This document shows, in pieces, positions 36,381 through 45,918 of a stretch of DNA of 64,000 bases (the first letter of the stretch is position 1; each line of letters begins with the position of its first letter). This stretch comes from Solirubrum sp044628455. GTDB lineage: Bacteria > Bacteroidota > Bacteroidia > Cytophagales > Hymenobacteraceae. The notes under the pieces were generated by a model. That model saw only the letters and a list, made by a program, of their open reading frames with translations. It searched no databases and was not told where the DNA came from. Position numbers and translations under genes: made by a program. The stretch is from NCBI RefSeq assembly GCF_044628455.1, contig NZ_JBIYZW010000006.1, positions 1-64,000 on the forward strand, read 5' to 3'.

Positions 36381-36677
36381 ATGCTGCTTACCTACGGCCT
36401 GCTGGTGCTGCTCGCCGTAGCGGCCGCAGAAGCCAGCCAGGTGCTGCGCCGACGGGTGCGCAGCGGTACGCAGGCGCTGGTGGTGTCTGGGCTGTACTTG
36501 CTGGGGATGTCTTGGCTATGCGGCCTGTGGGATGGCCACACCGTGCATCCGCTCCGGGCGGTGCACGTGGCCGTGAGCGGGGTGGCAGCGTTGTGTACCC
36601 CCTGGTTAGGGCTGCGGCTACACCGCTGCTGGCATGCCCGTCGGGCCGTAATACACCCTGGGGCGCCTCCCCGCTAG
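36381..36677 (+). CDS. Hypothetical small membrane protein
   Basis: 98 aa from ATG 36381 ('MLLTYGLLVLLAVAAAEASQ'); the frame opens at 36249 but the part before this Met is not convincing. Three hydrophobic segments: 'TYGLLVLLAVAAAEA', 'ALVVSGLYLLGMSWLCG' and 'AVHVAVSGVAALCTPWLGL', separated by Arg-rich turns. No family recognised. It is flanked by IS630 debris and a GNAT gene, with no operon context; it may be a fragment. Confidence 0.4.
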   Translation: MLLTYGLLVLLAVAAAEASQVLRRRVRSGTQALVVSGLYLLGMSWLCGLWDGHTVHPLRAVHVAVSGVAALCTPWLGLRLHRCWHARRAVIHPGAPPR

Positions 36678-36801
36678 CGCCTGTCCGGTAGACTTGGGCA
36701 AACAGCCGACGGGTGTAGTTGCGGTGGCCGATGTAAGTTAGTCGCGACCAGGGAGCGGTCAGCAGGTGTTACTTGGCCCAGTTCTCCGCTTAGACTATGG
36801 C

Positions 36802-37371
36802 TTATCCCTGGCCCAGGGCGTACACCCCGTCTCCACCTTCGCCGAGTTCGTCGCTTGGCTGCCACTCGGCTTTGAGTATCGACATCACGATTTTGTCGTG
36901 GAACAGCCCTTGCCGGCAGCACGCTTGGCGCAAGCGCCCTTCCACGACGAAGCCAGCTTTGGCGTAGGCCTTCAGGCCGCCCGTATTCGTTTCCGAGACC
37001 GTGAGCATAATCCGATTGAGCCGTAGGCTGGTGAAGCCGATGCGCACGACCTGCTTGGTCACCGCCGTGCCCAGGCCCTGGCCCCAGCAGGCTTTCTCGC
37101 CGATGAAAATGAAGTATTCCCCTGACTGGTTGGTGGTGGAAATACCCGAGAGGCCCGCGTAGCCAATCAGCGCGTTCGTTGCCGCCAAGTAGATGCCCAG
37201 ATTGAGGCAGTTGGACTGCTGCAAGGTGGCCGTGAACCATTGATCTATCTGTTGCGTGGTCTTCATCTGCTGAAAAGCCGACAGCGAATACGCAATAACG
37301 TCGGGGTCGCGGACTCAGGAGTAAAAGTGGACAACGTGTTCAGATTGCAAAGGAGCGAGCTTCACCATCAT
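36802..37371 (-). pseudogene. GNAT N-acetyltransferase with in-frame TGA near the start
   Basis: The natural start is ATG 37371 ('MMVKLAPLQSEHVVHFYS'), then a TGA at 37315-37317 followed in the same frame by 'VRDPDVIAYSLSAFQQMKTT', exactly where a Trp would fit. The rest (from ATG 37266, 154 aa) holds the GNAT core: 'ALIGYAGLSGISTTNQSGEY', acetyl-CoA loop 'KACWGQGLGTAVTKQVV' and 'LNRIMLTVSETNTGGLKAYA'. Restart at 37266 would lose the first strand of the fold. RimJ/RimL-like in layout; substrate unknown. Confidence 0.8.
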
Positions 37372-37521
37372 CTTATTTCTGTTTATGCTGTCGGAAATAT
37401 AACCTCGCGCTGAGTGCCAGAGCCGACAGCGGCAGGTTACAAATTTCCAGTTGCTTGAGTTATGCCCTGACTTGGTAAGGCCGCTGCCGGAGCTACACCT
37501 CGGTGTTTTCGCTGATTGGGA

Positions 37522-38728
37522 TGGTCTAGCCGGAACGGACAGGTAGCTGTCTTACCTTCCGCTGTCTATGCCCGAAATGAAGCCAACTGACGGTCAGCCC
37601 GTCGCTCGCAAGAAGTACACGCCCGCCTTCAAAGCCGAGTGCGTCCGGCAGGTGGCCGCCGGGGCGCCAATCCGACATGGCCCGCGCCCAGGGAGTTTCC
37701 CCTGCCCGGCTGGGGCGCTGGCAGCGCGCGGCCCTGGAGCAAGCCGTGCCCAGCAGCGCCCGGGGCGCGAGGAAAGCAAGCGCCTGCGCGCCGAACTCAA
37801 GCGCGTGCAAACCGAGCGCGACATTTTAAAAAAAGCGGTGACCATCTTCGCGCAGCCTTACCCGTGAGCAAGTATTAGTTTATCAGCGCCCAAGCCGGTG
37901 CCCGGACGATCAGCGACCTGTGCCGGGTGCTGGACGTGAGCCGCAGCGGGTACTACCAATGGCAAGCGGCTCCGGTACCCCCGGCACCGGCCTGGCAGCC
38001 CGCCGCCCAGCAGACCTTTACCCGCCACGCCGGCCGTTATGGCACCCGCCGCCTGCGGGCGGAGCTGCGCGCGGAAGGCCACCGGGTGGGCCGTTACGAG
38101 CTACGCGGCTGGCTGCGGGCCAGCGGGCAACGGGCGCTCAGCACCCGTCCCCACCGCCCGCGCGCCACCGAGGCCGTGGTGGCCGAGAACCGGTTGCTGG
38201 GCCAGCCCGCGCCCACTGGCCCCAACCAGATCTGGGTAGGGTCTCGTCACCTACCTACCGCTGGCGGGCGCTGGTGCTACCTGGCCACGTGGCGCGACGC
38301 CTGCTCGCGGCGCGTGGTCGGCTGGCACCTGGAGGCGCACATGCCCACCGAGCTGGTGCTCGCGGCCCTGGAGCAGGCGCTGACGCTGCGCCAGCCCGCC
38401 TCGGGGCTGATTGTCCATGCCGACCGGGGCAGCCAGTACACCAGCTTGGCCTGTCGCCAGCGCATCGCTGCCGCCGGCGCCGTGGCCAGCAACCCCTACA
38501 ACAATGCCCAAACCGCGGCGGGCTGGAGCACGCTCAAAACCGAGCTGCTGCCCCACGGCGGCGTCTTTGCCAGCCTGCAAGAAGCCCGGCTCGAAGTCGC
38601 CTACTACCTCGACACCTACCTCAACCTCGACCGCCGCCACTCCGCCCTCGGCTACCGCTTGCCCCACCAGTTTGAAACCGACCTGCTGAATCACCTACCT
38701 TAGCTCCCTATCCGCGTCCGTTAGACCA
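37522..38728 (+). mobile_element. IS3-family insertion sequence, degenerate
   Basis: About 1207 bp with TG...CA ends: left 37522 TGGTCTAGCCGGAACGGACA, right complement TGGTCTAACGGACGCGGATA, an imperfect inverted repeat. It is a different IS3 member from the one at 17157 (different ends and transposase). No clear target duplication is visible (left flank ..TGGGA, right flank CCCCC..). Confidence 0.75.
37568..38703 (+). pseudogene. IS3 transposase OrfA/OrfB, decayed
   Basis: OrfA starts at ATG 37568 ('KKYTPAFKAECVRQVAAG'), leaves and re-enters its frame through two compensating shifts around 37660 and 37785, and ends 'SKRLRAELKRVQTERDILKK'. OrfB follows in the -1 frame with a TAG at 37876-37878 and then 'LCRVLDVSRSGYYQW'. 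Of the DDE triad only the middle Asp is safe ('LIVHADRGSQYTS'); the first is lost ('QIWVGSRHLP' where the family has GDITYLP) and the Glu is replaced ('NAQTAAGWSTLK' where the family has AE). It cannot be active. Confidence 0.85.
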
Positions 38729-38824
38729 CCCCCACTGCTCCGTGCCCAACGACGTAGTTCGCAGGCCGCAGAACAAGGCCTGGTAGACCTGTATAAATTT
38801 GCTGCGCTTTAAACTCTGCTCGTC

Positions 38825-39343
38825 GTGTTGCTCGAAACCACCCGCCTCGTCCTCCGTCGCCTCACCCCGGACGATCTTGATGCCGTCCATCGCCTCGACT
38901 CCGACCCCAAGGTGATGCGCTACATCGTTGCGCCGCTCTCGTATGAAGGCGCCCGTCAGTACCTGCAGGAAATCCTCGACAACTACGAGCAGTTTCCCGG
39001 TTTGGGCCGCTGGGCCGTCGTGGAGAAAACCACCGGTACCTTCGTGGGCATTCACTTGCTCAAGCCCTTGGAAGCGTCGGGCCACGTGGAAGTGGGCTAC
39101 CGCTTCTTTCCCGGGTTCTGGGGCCGTGGCTATGCCACCGAAATGACTCGAGCACTCCTGCGTTACGGCTTCCAGGAGTTGGGACTGCGGCAGATTGTAG
39201 CCATCACCAAGCCGGAGAATTTCGCTTCGCAGCACGTGCTGGAAAAATGCGGGTTTAAATATCAGCGCTTAGCGCACTTTTACGGCGATGAAGTGCGGTT
39301 TTACACCATTGAAGGTGGAAATGAGCCGCCATGCCCCAGCTGA
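38825..39343 (+). CDS. GNAT N-acetyltransferase, RimJ/RimL-like
   Basis: 172 aa from GTG 38825 (GTG TTG CTC GAA). A complete GNAT fold: 'LETTRLVLRRLTPDDLDAVH', 'WAVVEKTTGTFVGIHLLKP', 'HVEVGYRFFPGFWGRGYATE' as the acetyl-CoA-binding loop (Q/RxxGxG/A variant) and 'IVAITKPENFASQHVLEKCG'. The motif set is that of ribosomal-protein-alanine/serine acetyltransferase relatives, many of which act on other substrates. It lies 97 bp after an IS3 element, possibly with its promoter in that gap. Intact. Confidence 0.9.
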   Translation: MLLETTRLVLRRLTPDDLDAVHRLDSDPKVMRYIVAPLSYEGARQYLQEILDNYEQFPGLGRWAVVEKTTGTFVGIHLLKPLEASGHVEVGYRFFPGFWGRGYATEMTRALLRYGFQELGLRQIVAITKPENFASQHVLEKCGFKYQRLAHFYGDEVRFYTIEGGNEPPCPS

Positions 39344-39545
39344 TTGAAAATCAGCGAATCAGCCCCGTCCCCCTACCAAGCAGTAAATCATGCCGGAGCG
39401 TCGCGCCGCTTTCGGGTACAGACATGGTCATATTGGTGGGGTAGGGCAGCAGCTTTGCCAAGTCGTCGATAGGCCAGGGCTAAGGGCGCCGGCGGGTAGA
39501 ATGTCAGCCGCTACCATGAGTTTGGCGGTAAGAAAGTAAACACAT

Positions 39546-40724
39546 CTATTCGGCTGGCTTGATTCGGGTGGCACCAACCAGCGCTGCTGGCGGCTCTGCG
39601 GCCGGGCGCTCGTGAATGGCACCGGTGCTGTCGCGCAGGAAGCCGGCGGGGTGGCCGCTGGCTACGGCCTGGATTTCGGCTACGATGGAAAGGGCCACTT
39701 CCTCGGGGGTTTCCGCCCCCAGGTCCAGGCCCACGGGGCTGTACAAACGGTCCCGGAGCCGGGCTGTGGCTTCAGGCAGCCACTCCGCCAAGTCTTCGAG
39801 CATGCGCCGAGCTTTGGTGCGTGGCCCCAGTAAGCCGATGTACGGCGTGGCAGTGCCTTGCAGGTACTGCAGCGCGGCTAGATCGTAGGCATAATTGTGG
39901 CTTAGCAGCACCGCGTAGGCGTCGTCCGACGGCAGGCTAGGCAGTTCGGCTACGGGCAGCACGCGCACGGCTTCGGCTTCTGGAAAATGGCCTGCCTGCG
40001 CCTGGGCCGGGCGGCTATGGATGACCTGTACCCGCCAGCCCAGCGAAGCGGCTAAGCGCACCAGGGGTTGAGCGTCATCGCCGGCCCCAAAGACAGTAAG
40101 GCGCAACGCTGGCCGTAGCACTTCCAGGAACGCCCGGGCCGGGCCGGCTGCCGTGGCGTAGTCACACGTTAACGAGTGCCCGTTAGCCAAGACTGCAAGG
40201 GCGTCGGTCGGAAGCTGCGGGGGAGGCGTACTTCCAGCTGTTGCAGTCGTTAACCACCGGTTTTCTGCTGTAAGCAGCCAGCGCTTACCCAACGCCGCAG
40301 CGTTGCTGTCGGTCGCACTAAAGACGGTGACTAGCACGGCCGGCCGGGGGTGGTGCGCAAAGCCGCGCAACAGCTCCAAGGGGTTTGTAGCGTCATGAAA
40401 GTCCAACGGCTCGAGCAAGATGCGAACGATGCCCTGGCAGCCCGGGCCCAGGCCGTGCCGCGGGTCTTCCTCGTCGCTGGTGTCATAGGTGACCAGGGCA
40501 GGCTGGCCGCGCTGAATTGCCTGGCGGGCGCGCTGACGGGCGTCGCCCTCGAGGCAGCCGCCGCTGATGGCACCGGTGAGCTACCCGTCGGCCGTAATGA
40601 GCATGCGGGCACCGGGGCGGCGGTAGGCCGAGCCCAGCACTTCTACCACCGTGGCCAGGGCGCAGGCACGCCCTTCAGCGCGATGCGCGTCGTAGGCTTT
40701 CAGCAGGCGTTGAAGTTCAGTCAT
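39546..40724 (-). pseudogene. xdhC: XdhC family molybdoenzyme maturation factor with in-frame TAG
   Basis: One frame from ATG 40724 ('MTELQRLLKAYDAHRAEGRA') to 39546, about 392 codons, with a single TAG at 40581-40583 in 'GARMLITADG-stop-LTGAIS', where homologues have Lys or Gln. The N-terminal XdhC/CoxI domain has 'ALATVVEVLGSAYRRPGARM' and 'GAISGGCLEGDARQRA'. The C-terminal Rossmann domain has 'LTVFGAGDDAQPLVRLAASL' and 'YIGLLGPRTKARRMLEDL'. XdhC proteins bind sulfurated molybdenum cofactor and insert it into xanthine-dehydrogenase-type enzymes; PaoD is the E. coli counterpart for the aldehyde oxidoreductase PaoABC, and a PaoABC-like enzyme lies at 58.2-62.5 kb. As read, the protein ends after about 47 residues. 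Confidence 0.88.
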
Positions 40725-40868
40725 AAAAGTATGCTTGTCGGCCTTCATTTAATCTTTGGGGACAGAATTTTTACCTTCAGGTAAATAAACAACCCTGCAT
40801 GGACACCGGTGGGCAGATTTTTTTTGGCGGTAGTCTGACATGTGGTGCGGTAGCAAAGTACCGCGCGG

Positions 40869-41414
40869 CTATGGTTGGAGAAGTCGAAGCATCATGTGAT
40901 ACTTTCGTCTGTCGTAATCAAAACACCCTAGCGTTTCGAAGCCATATTTCTTATAGTAGCTTTCCGCTTTATCACTGCTCTCCTGAGTGCCACCCTGTAA
41001 TAATAATGGTGTAGTTTCGTGCGCTTGCAAATCAGTGAGAGCAAAACGGAACAGTGCGTCCCCAACACCCCGTTTGTGCTTGAAAATAGCTGCGGAAGAC
41101 CCAGGAAACCAATTTTTGGTGCGGTTTAAGGTCAAGCCATTTCCCCGCAGGCAAGGTGCGCCATGGGCCGAGTATCCAAGGCACACAACGCAGTAAGCAA
41201 TAATTTTTTGCGTGTTTACGTCTGCGGCTATGTAACCTATATGCTCGTTTATTGCATAGAAATCTTTGATAGATGTATAGTCAAATTCATGAGGCCCGAA
41301 ACGTTCTTCTTTTGAGCTGATCCAGCTTTCTAGATGGCTAATTAAACGGTCGTAATCGAGCGGAGTAAGTCTGCGGAAAACTACTGGTCTTTTGCTCTTT
41401 ATCAAGACGTTCAT
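40869..41414 (-). CDS. GNAT-like N-acetyltransferase
   Basis: 181 aa from ATG 41414 ('MNVLIKSKRPVVFRRLTP'). GNAT features: 'VVFRRLTPLDYDRLISHLES', 'IIAYCVVCLGYSAHGAPCLR', loop 'KHKRGVGDALFRFALTDLQA' in the acetyl-CoA position, and a final 'ESYYKKYGFETLGCFD'. The match is moderate and the substrate unknown. The gene is clearly AT-richer than the neighbours, which suggests a different origin. It has no operon partner. Confidence 0.75.
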   Translation of the reverse strand: MNVLIKSKRPVVFRRLTPLDYDRLISHLESWISSKEERFGPHEFDYTSIKDFYAINEHIGYIAADVNTQKIIAYCVVCLGYSAHGAPCLRGNGLTLNRTKNWFPGSSAAIFKHKRGVGDALFRFALTDLQAHETTPLLLQGGTQESSDKAESYYKKYGFETLGCFDYDRRKYHMMLRLLQP

Positions 41415-41958
41415 GGCGGAAATTAAAATGAGAATGTCAGAGAAACTTGCGTGAGTGCAAAATGCACCCGTGAGAAAAAAGAGTCGCAGGCCGCGGCCCG
41501 GGCATTCAGCCGTACTGTCGCCGCAAACAGCGGCGGCAGTACGGCTAAGCGCACGTAGCGAGTAAAATTCGCAGTGAGCACCAGTCCTGCACCCGCTGCT
41601 TGACTAACAGGGGCAAATCCGCAGCGGCGGCAGTGTCCGTGGTTTATAGTCATCCCCCCTTCCATGTGCTCAACTCGTTCCCTGCGATAGTAATCTGGAG
41701 GCTTTTTTTCGGTGTGCGTGGGTGCCTTCGGCGCGTATGACCTCACCAATTGCGTCCGGATGCGAATAGTCAGCTCCTGCAGCAGGTTGCACTCGTCACC
41801 AGGCTCGCGTGTGCTGAGGGCAGTTAGTAGCCAGCGCTAAACGTGCACGGAGTGCATTGGCTATAAACAACCGCTTGCCGATGAGTTACATGAGGATGCG
41901 CATTCGAGCTGTTCGGTACAAAGTAATAGCCAACGGTTGCCTAGGAGAAGGATGCGGC
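41415..41958. other. Intergenic region, nothing firm
   Basis: 544 bp. A minus-strand frame at 41423-41749 (108 aa) ends just before the GNAT start but has no recognised motif apart from an isolated 'HCRRCG', so it is left out as a gene. The rest shows no hairpin or repeat that I can support. Confidence 0.25.
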
Positions 41959-44900
41959 TTACTCCACGACAATGCGCTTGATGACCGCCGTTGCACCGGC
42001 CTGCACCCGCAGCACGTACACGCCTGCGGCCAGTGCGCGCACGTCGATGTGGGCACGCGTACCGGTGGTCGATGCCAGCAGGTCCAGCGCACGTACTTCT
42101 TGTCCCAAGGCATTGCAAAGCACTACCCGGACTTGCGCCTTTCCGCTAAGGGGCGGCAATTGAAGCGAGAAGCCCGTGTGGGCCGGATTGGGGAATATGC
42201 TGACCGCAGCGGCGCTCAGCCCCGGAGCGGTGCTGGTCACACTGCCGAAAAGCAGCGTGAAGCGGCCGGTCAACGGAGTCGTGCCGGATACCTGGAAGGC
42301 GTAGCGCGGCTGCTGCCGCAGGTTCACCCGCTGGCCCGTCTGCGCGTCGAGCAGGTACACACTGGTGCCGGTCAGGTTCAACAATTGGGTCGCCTCCAAC
42401 TCGTAGCTGCCGGTACCTGTTACCTGCACCTGCAGCGGCAGGCTGACGGTTTGCGCAAGCGGCGGCATGCCAGCAATGGCCAGCGGCAGAGCGCTGGCCA
42501 GCACCGCCACGTTCAGGCCGCTGCTGTTGAAAATCTTGACCGCGTCGTACTGCGGGTCGACGCCCGCCGAAGCACCGGCCTCGAAGTACACGTACGCCGC
42601 GTCGGACAGGCCGCTGCCGTGCAGGGTCAGCTGCAACTGGGGCCTCAGGTCGGGGCCGCCACGCCGCACGGTTGTTCCATCGGGGGACGTGAGGCGATGC
42701 TCGTTGCGGAGCGTAAGGGTGGCGGAGGTGGCAGCGGCATTCACGCGCACGAAGAACGCCTGTCCCAGGGGGACGACGGGGTTGCCGAAGCCGTTGACGT
42801 AGCTGCGGTATCGCCCGGCATAGGGCCCGGTGCTTTCATACACGTACAGGGCCGCGTCCAGGCCGGGGCGGTCGGAGGTGGCCACCCGGCTCCAGTCGAC
42901 GGGGGCCGGGTAGGGGTTGCCCAGCAGGTGCCAGCCCGCGTCGGGGCTGGCGGCCTGGGACAGGGCAAGCACCTGGTTGCCGGTGGTGAGCTGGCCCACG
43001 AAATCGACGGCCTGGCCGGCCGGCAGATGCACGGTGTAGCCCCGGCCGGGGAGCAGCGCCTCCGTGGCCGCGCCGGGCGAGTGCCAGCCCTTGTCGAACG
43101 CGCTGTATCCGCTGGCCGGGCTGGTGAGCACGCGGGCCTGGTCGTAGCTGAACACGGTGGGGAACGGCCGCACGGCATTGGGGGTAGCCGAGGTGTTGTA
43201 GTCGGGGTTTACCCGTGGCACGAGGCTGCCCAGGGCCAGGTCGGCCACGGTCGTGTTCTGCACCGGGGCGGCCAGGTGGCGGTAGCTCGCCGGGGCATGC
43301 AGCGTGGCATCGAGGTAGCGCTGCACCGTAGCCGTGCCTTGTACCCGGCCCGTACCGGCATTGACCACCAGGGCCGTGCCGGTGGCGGAGGAAAGCAGCG
43401 TCAGGGCCTGACCGTTGAGGAGCAGGTCGCCCGGGCCGCTTAGGGTAAGCACCTTCGTCACGGCCGTGGGTGCGCTCAGGGTCACGCCGGCGGGGTTGTT
43501 GATGAGCAAGGTGTTGACCTGAGCGGGCAGCCCCGTGCCGGTACGCTGCGCGGTGGTGCCGTTGAAGCCGTAGTCGGCCGCCGGGCTGAACGTGCGGGTG
43601 CCGCTTACCTGCACCGCACCGGTAGCGCCCGTGGTGCTGATGCCATCCGGGTCGCACACCTGCAGCGTGGCGCCGTCAGCCAGCGTGAAGCTGCCCGATC
43701 CAAGAATGCGGGCGCAGCCGGTATTGAGCGTCGCGCCCGCGTTTACCTCCAGGTTTCCGGTCACCGTCACGTCGGCGCTAAGCGTCGCATTGCCCGCGCT
43801 CGTGATGGTGATGTTCCGGTACGTGCCGCCTGCTACAGCTTGCGTCGTGGTCACTACAAGATCAGAAACCGTAACGGCGAAGGCCGTGCCGCTGGTGGCC
43901 GAGCCGGCGGGCGTGGTGACGGCAATGGCGCCGGAAGTGGCGCCGGCCGGCACGGTGGCCGTGATCTGCGTGGCCGAAACCACCGTGAACTGGCTGGCGG
44001 CCGTGCCGTTTAAGGCGACGCGGGTGGCGCCGGTGAAGCCCGTGCCCGTCAGCGTGACCGGCGTACCCACCGGCCCGCTGGTTGGCGTGAAGCTGGTGAG
44101 GGCCACGGCCGCCGTGTTCAGGCGCACGCTCAGGGTGTTGCCGGCGGTGGGGCTTACCCGGCCATTGCTGGTTGCGAAGTCCAGGTCGCCGTCGTTGTCG
44201 AAGTCCGTAGCGACTACCTGAACGGGGAAGGCGCCCACGGTGGTAAGGCGCGGGGCCAGGAAAGTCCCGTTGCCGTTGTTGCGTAAGGTACTCACGGTAC
44301 CGGTAGCGCCGCCTCCGGCGGCCAGCACATCCAGGTCACCGTCGCCGTCCACATCGGCGGCCGTTACCCCATCGATTGCCGTCGTGCCCAGAGGATAGTC
44401 CACCGCCGTTTGGAAGGTGCCGTTGCCGTTGCCCCGCAGCACTTGCAGGTTGCTGCCCCCAGTCGCGTTGCTTATGCCCAGCACGTCTACGTTGCCGTCG
44501 CCGGTTACATCGGCCAGCGCCAGGGTCCAGGATGAAGGAGCCAGGCTCAAGCGGGTACTAGCCTGAAAAGTGCCGTTGCCGTTGCCTAAGGCCAGGTTGC
44601 CCGAGAGCTGCCCGGTTGTCATCGTCCAGCTGGCGCAGGCGAAATCCAGGTATCCGTCGTGGTTGACGTCGGCCACGGCCAGCGTGTATGGGTTGTCGTC
44701 CACGGCTACCCGGGTACCCGGTTGGAACGTGCCGGTGCCGGTGCCCAGCAGTACCTCTACCCAGTTGCCGAAGGCGCTGCCCACCAGCAGGTCGAGGTTG
44801 CCGTCGGCGTTCAGGTCGGCGGCAACTACCCCTACCGGGTTAAGCCCTGCCGGCTGGCTGGCAAACGCCTGGAAGGTGCCATTGCCGTTGCCCAGGGCTA

Positions 44901-45717
44901 CGGCCACTTCATCAATGGACGCGCAGGTAAACACCAGGTCCAGCTTGCCGTCGTTGTTGACGTCGGCCGCGGTAACGCCGCTGGGCCCCCTGGGGCCTGC
45001 TACAGGGGGGCCAACGTTCAGCACCAGGGTCTGCGGGGTCTGGAACGTGCCATTGCCATTGCCGAGCGCCAGGCTCAGAGCGCCTTGGCCGGCCAGGCCT
45101 CCTTCGTAGCAGGCTGTTACCAGGTCTATGTTGCCGTCCTCGTTGAAATCGGCCGTGCACAGGCCTTCAGGACGGGCACCTACCGGCAGTTCGCCGGTGC
45201 CGCTGAAGTGCGCGTGCCCGCCGGATGCGGCGGTCGTAAACTGAAACACCTGCTTGCGTGCCTGGGCGCCCTGGGCGGCCTGTACCGAGGCAGGGACGAT
45301 GGCCGTGACGGTTTCGCCCGGGGCAAAGTCGGTGCTGGGGTTGAGCGTGACGGTGCTGCCGCTGACCGTAGCCGCGGCCGCCTTCTTGCCCCCGCGCTGG
45401 CCCGAGTGCAGCACGATGTTGCCCGCCGAGGCTGCCATCGGCGCCTGCCCGAAGGTCACGGCCACGTTCGTGTTGACGGCCGCTGCCCGGGCGTTGCGCG
45501 CCGGCGAAACGTCCAAGACTGGAAAGGTTTGAGCTGCGGCCGTACCAGTGGTCAGGAGCAACAGGGCCGCCCCCGCCCAACCGATACGCCACGGATCCGA
45601 TGACTGCTTGTCCCGCTCAGGCGATGTGTCGCGTGCATTGGCAGGCACGTTGCCAATGGATGGATCGGGCAAGGGTGGTGCTGCCCACCTGCTGGGGGAC
45701 GTAAAGTGATGTATCAT
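41959..45717 (-). CDS. Large T9SS type A protein with FG-GAP/VCBS repeats and IPT/TIG domain
   Basis: 1252 aa from ATG 45717 ('MIHHFTSPSRWAAPPLPD'), with a late signal anchor ('IGWAGAALLLLTTGTAAAQ'). Domains in order: a Big_5-type Ig-like domain ('VDVSPARN'-type start, 'VNTNVAVTFGQAPM'), about seven FG-GAP/VCBS repeats with calcium-loop patterns ('ADFNEDGNIDLVTA', 'ADVNNDGKLDLVFT', 'ADVDGDGDLDVLAA'), an IPT/TIG domain ('SFTPTSGPVGTPVTLTGTGF'), long beta-rich regions, and a T9SS type A sorting domain ('IFPNPAHTGFSLQLPPL'). It is a surface or secreted protein, probably adhesive or glycan-binding. It follows the GH44 gene on the same strand after 200 bp. Confidence 0.9.
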   Translation of the reverse strand: MIHHFTSPSRWAAPPLPDPSIGNVPANARDTSPERDKQSSDPWRIGWAGAALLLLTTGTAAAQTFPVLDVSPARNARAAAVNTNVAVTFGQAPMAASAGNIVLHSGQRGGKKAAAATVSGSTVTLNPSTDFAPGETVTAIVPASVQAAQGAQARKQVFQFTTAASGGHAHFSGTGELPVGARPEGLCTADFNEDGNIDLVTACYEGGLAGQGALSLALGNGNGTFQTPQTLVLNVGPPVAGPRGPSGVTAADVNNDGKLDLVFTCASIDEVAVALGNGNGTFQAFASQPAGLNPVGVVAADLNADGNLDLLVGSAFGNWVEVLLGTGTGTFQPGTRVAVDDNPYTLAVADVNHDGYLDFACASWTMTTGQLSGNLALGNGNGTFQASTRLSLAPSSWTLALADVTGDGNVDVLGISNATGGSNLQVLRGNGNGTFQTAVDYPLGTTAIDGVTAADVDGDGDLDVLAAGGGATGTVSTLRNNGNGTFLAPRLTTVGAFPVQVVATDFDNDGDLDFATSNGRVSPTAGNTLSVRLNTAAVALTSFTPTSGPVGTPVTLTGTGFTGATRVALNGTAASQFTVVSATQITATVPAGATSGAIAVTTPAGSATSGTAFAVTVSDLVVTTTQAVAGGTYRNITITSAGNATLSADVTVTGNLEVNAGATLNTGCARILGSGSFTLADGATLQVCDPDGISTTGATGAVQVSGTRTFSPAADYGFNGTTAQRTGTGLPAQVNTLLINNPAGVTLSAPTAVTKVLTLSGPGDLLLNGQALTLLSSATGTALVVNAGTGRVQGTATVQRYLDATLHAPASYRHLAAPVQNTTVADLALGSLVPRVNPDYNTSATPNAVRPFPTVFSYDQARVLTSPASGYSAFDKGWHSPGAATEALLPGRGYTVHLPAGQAVDFVGQLTTGNQVLALSQAASPDAGWHLLGNPYPAPVDWSRVATSDRPGLDAALYVYESTGPYAGRYRSYVNGFGNPVVPLGQAFFVRVNAAATSATLTLRNEHRLTSPDGTTVRRGGPDLRPQLQLTLHGSGLSDAAYVYFEAGASAGVDPQYDAVKIFNSSGLNVAVLASALPLAIAGMPPLAQTVSLPLQVQVTGTGSYELEATQLLNLTGTSVYLLDAQTGQRVNLRQQPRYAFQVSGTTPLTGRFTLLFGSVTSTAPGLSAAAVSIFPNPAHTGFSLQLPPLSGKAQVRVVLCNALGQEVRALDLLASTTGTRAHIDVRALAAGVYVLRVQAGATAVIKRIVVE

Positions 45718-45918
45718 ACGCTCTATTTTGAAAAAACAAAATTCGAAGGAAACGCTGTGTAGCCTGGCTTCAGGCATGAGCGGTAGCAGTTGCCGCCGCG
45801 CGCTGTGTGGTAGCCACGCGCAGCACGGGCAAGGGCGTGGGAGCAGAAGCCAACGACTCAGCGGGGGCGGTAAGCTACCGCGTCGCCGAACTGAGATGTA
45901 AGCCATAGCCACCCGTAG

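Noticed and set aside
41423..41749. 108-aa minus-strand frame before the GNAT gene
   Set aside because: No family motif and shadow-like composition; one CxxC pair is not enough to support a gene.
41857..43443. A 528-aa open frame on the plus strand
   Set aside because: Antisense shadow of the FG-GAP protein gene; no recognisable domain.
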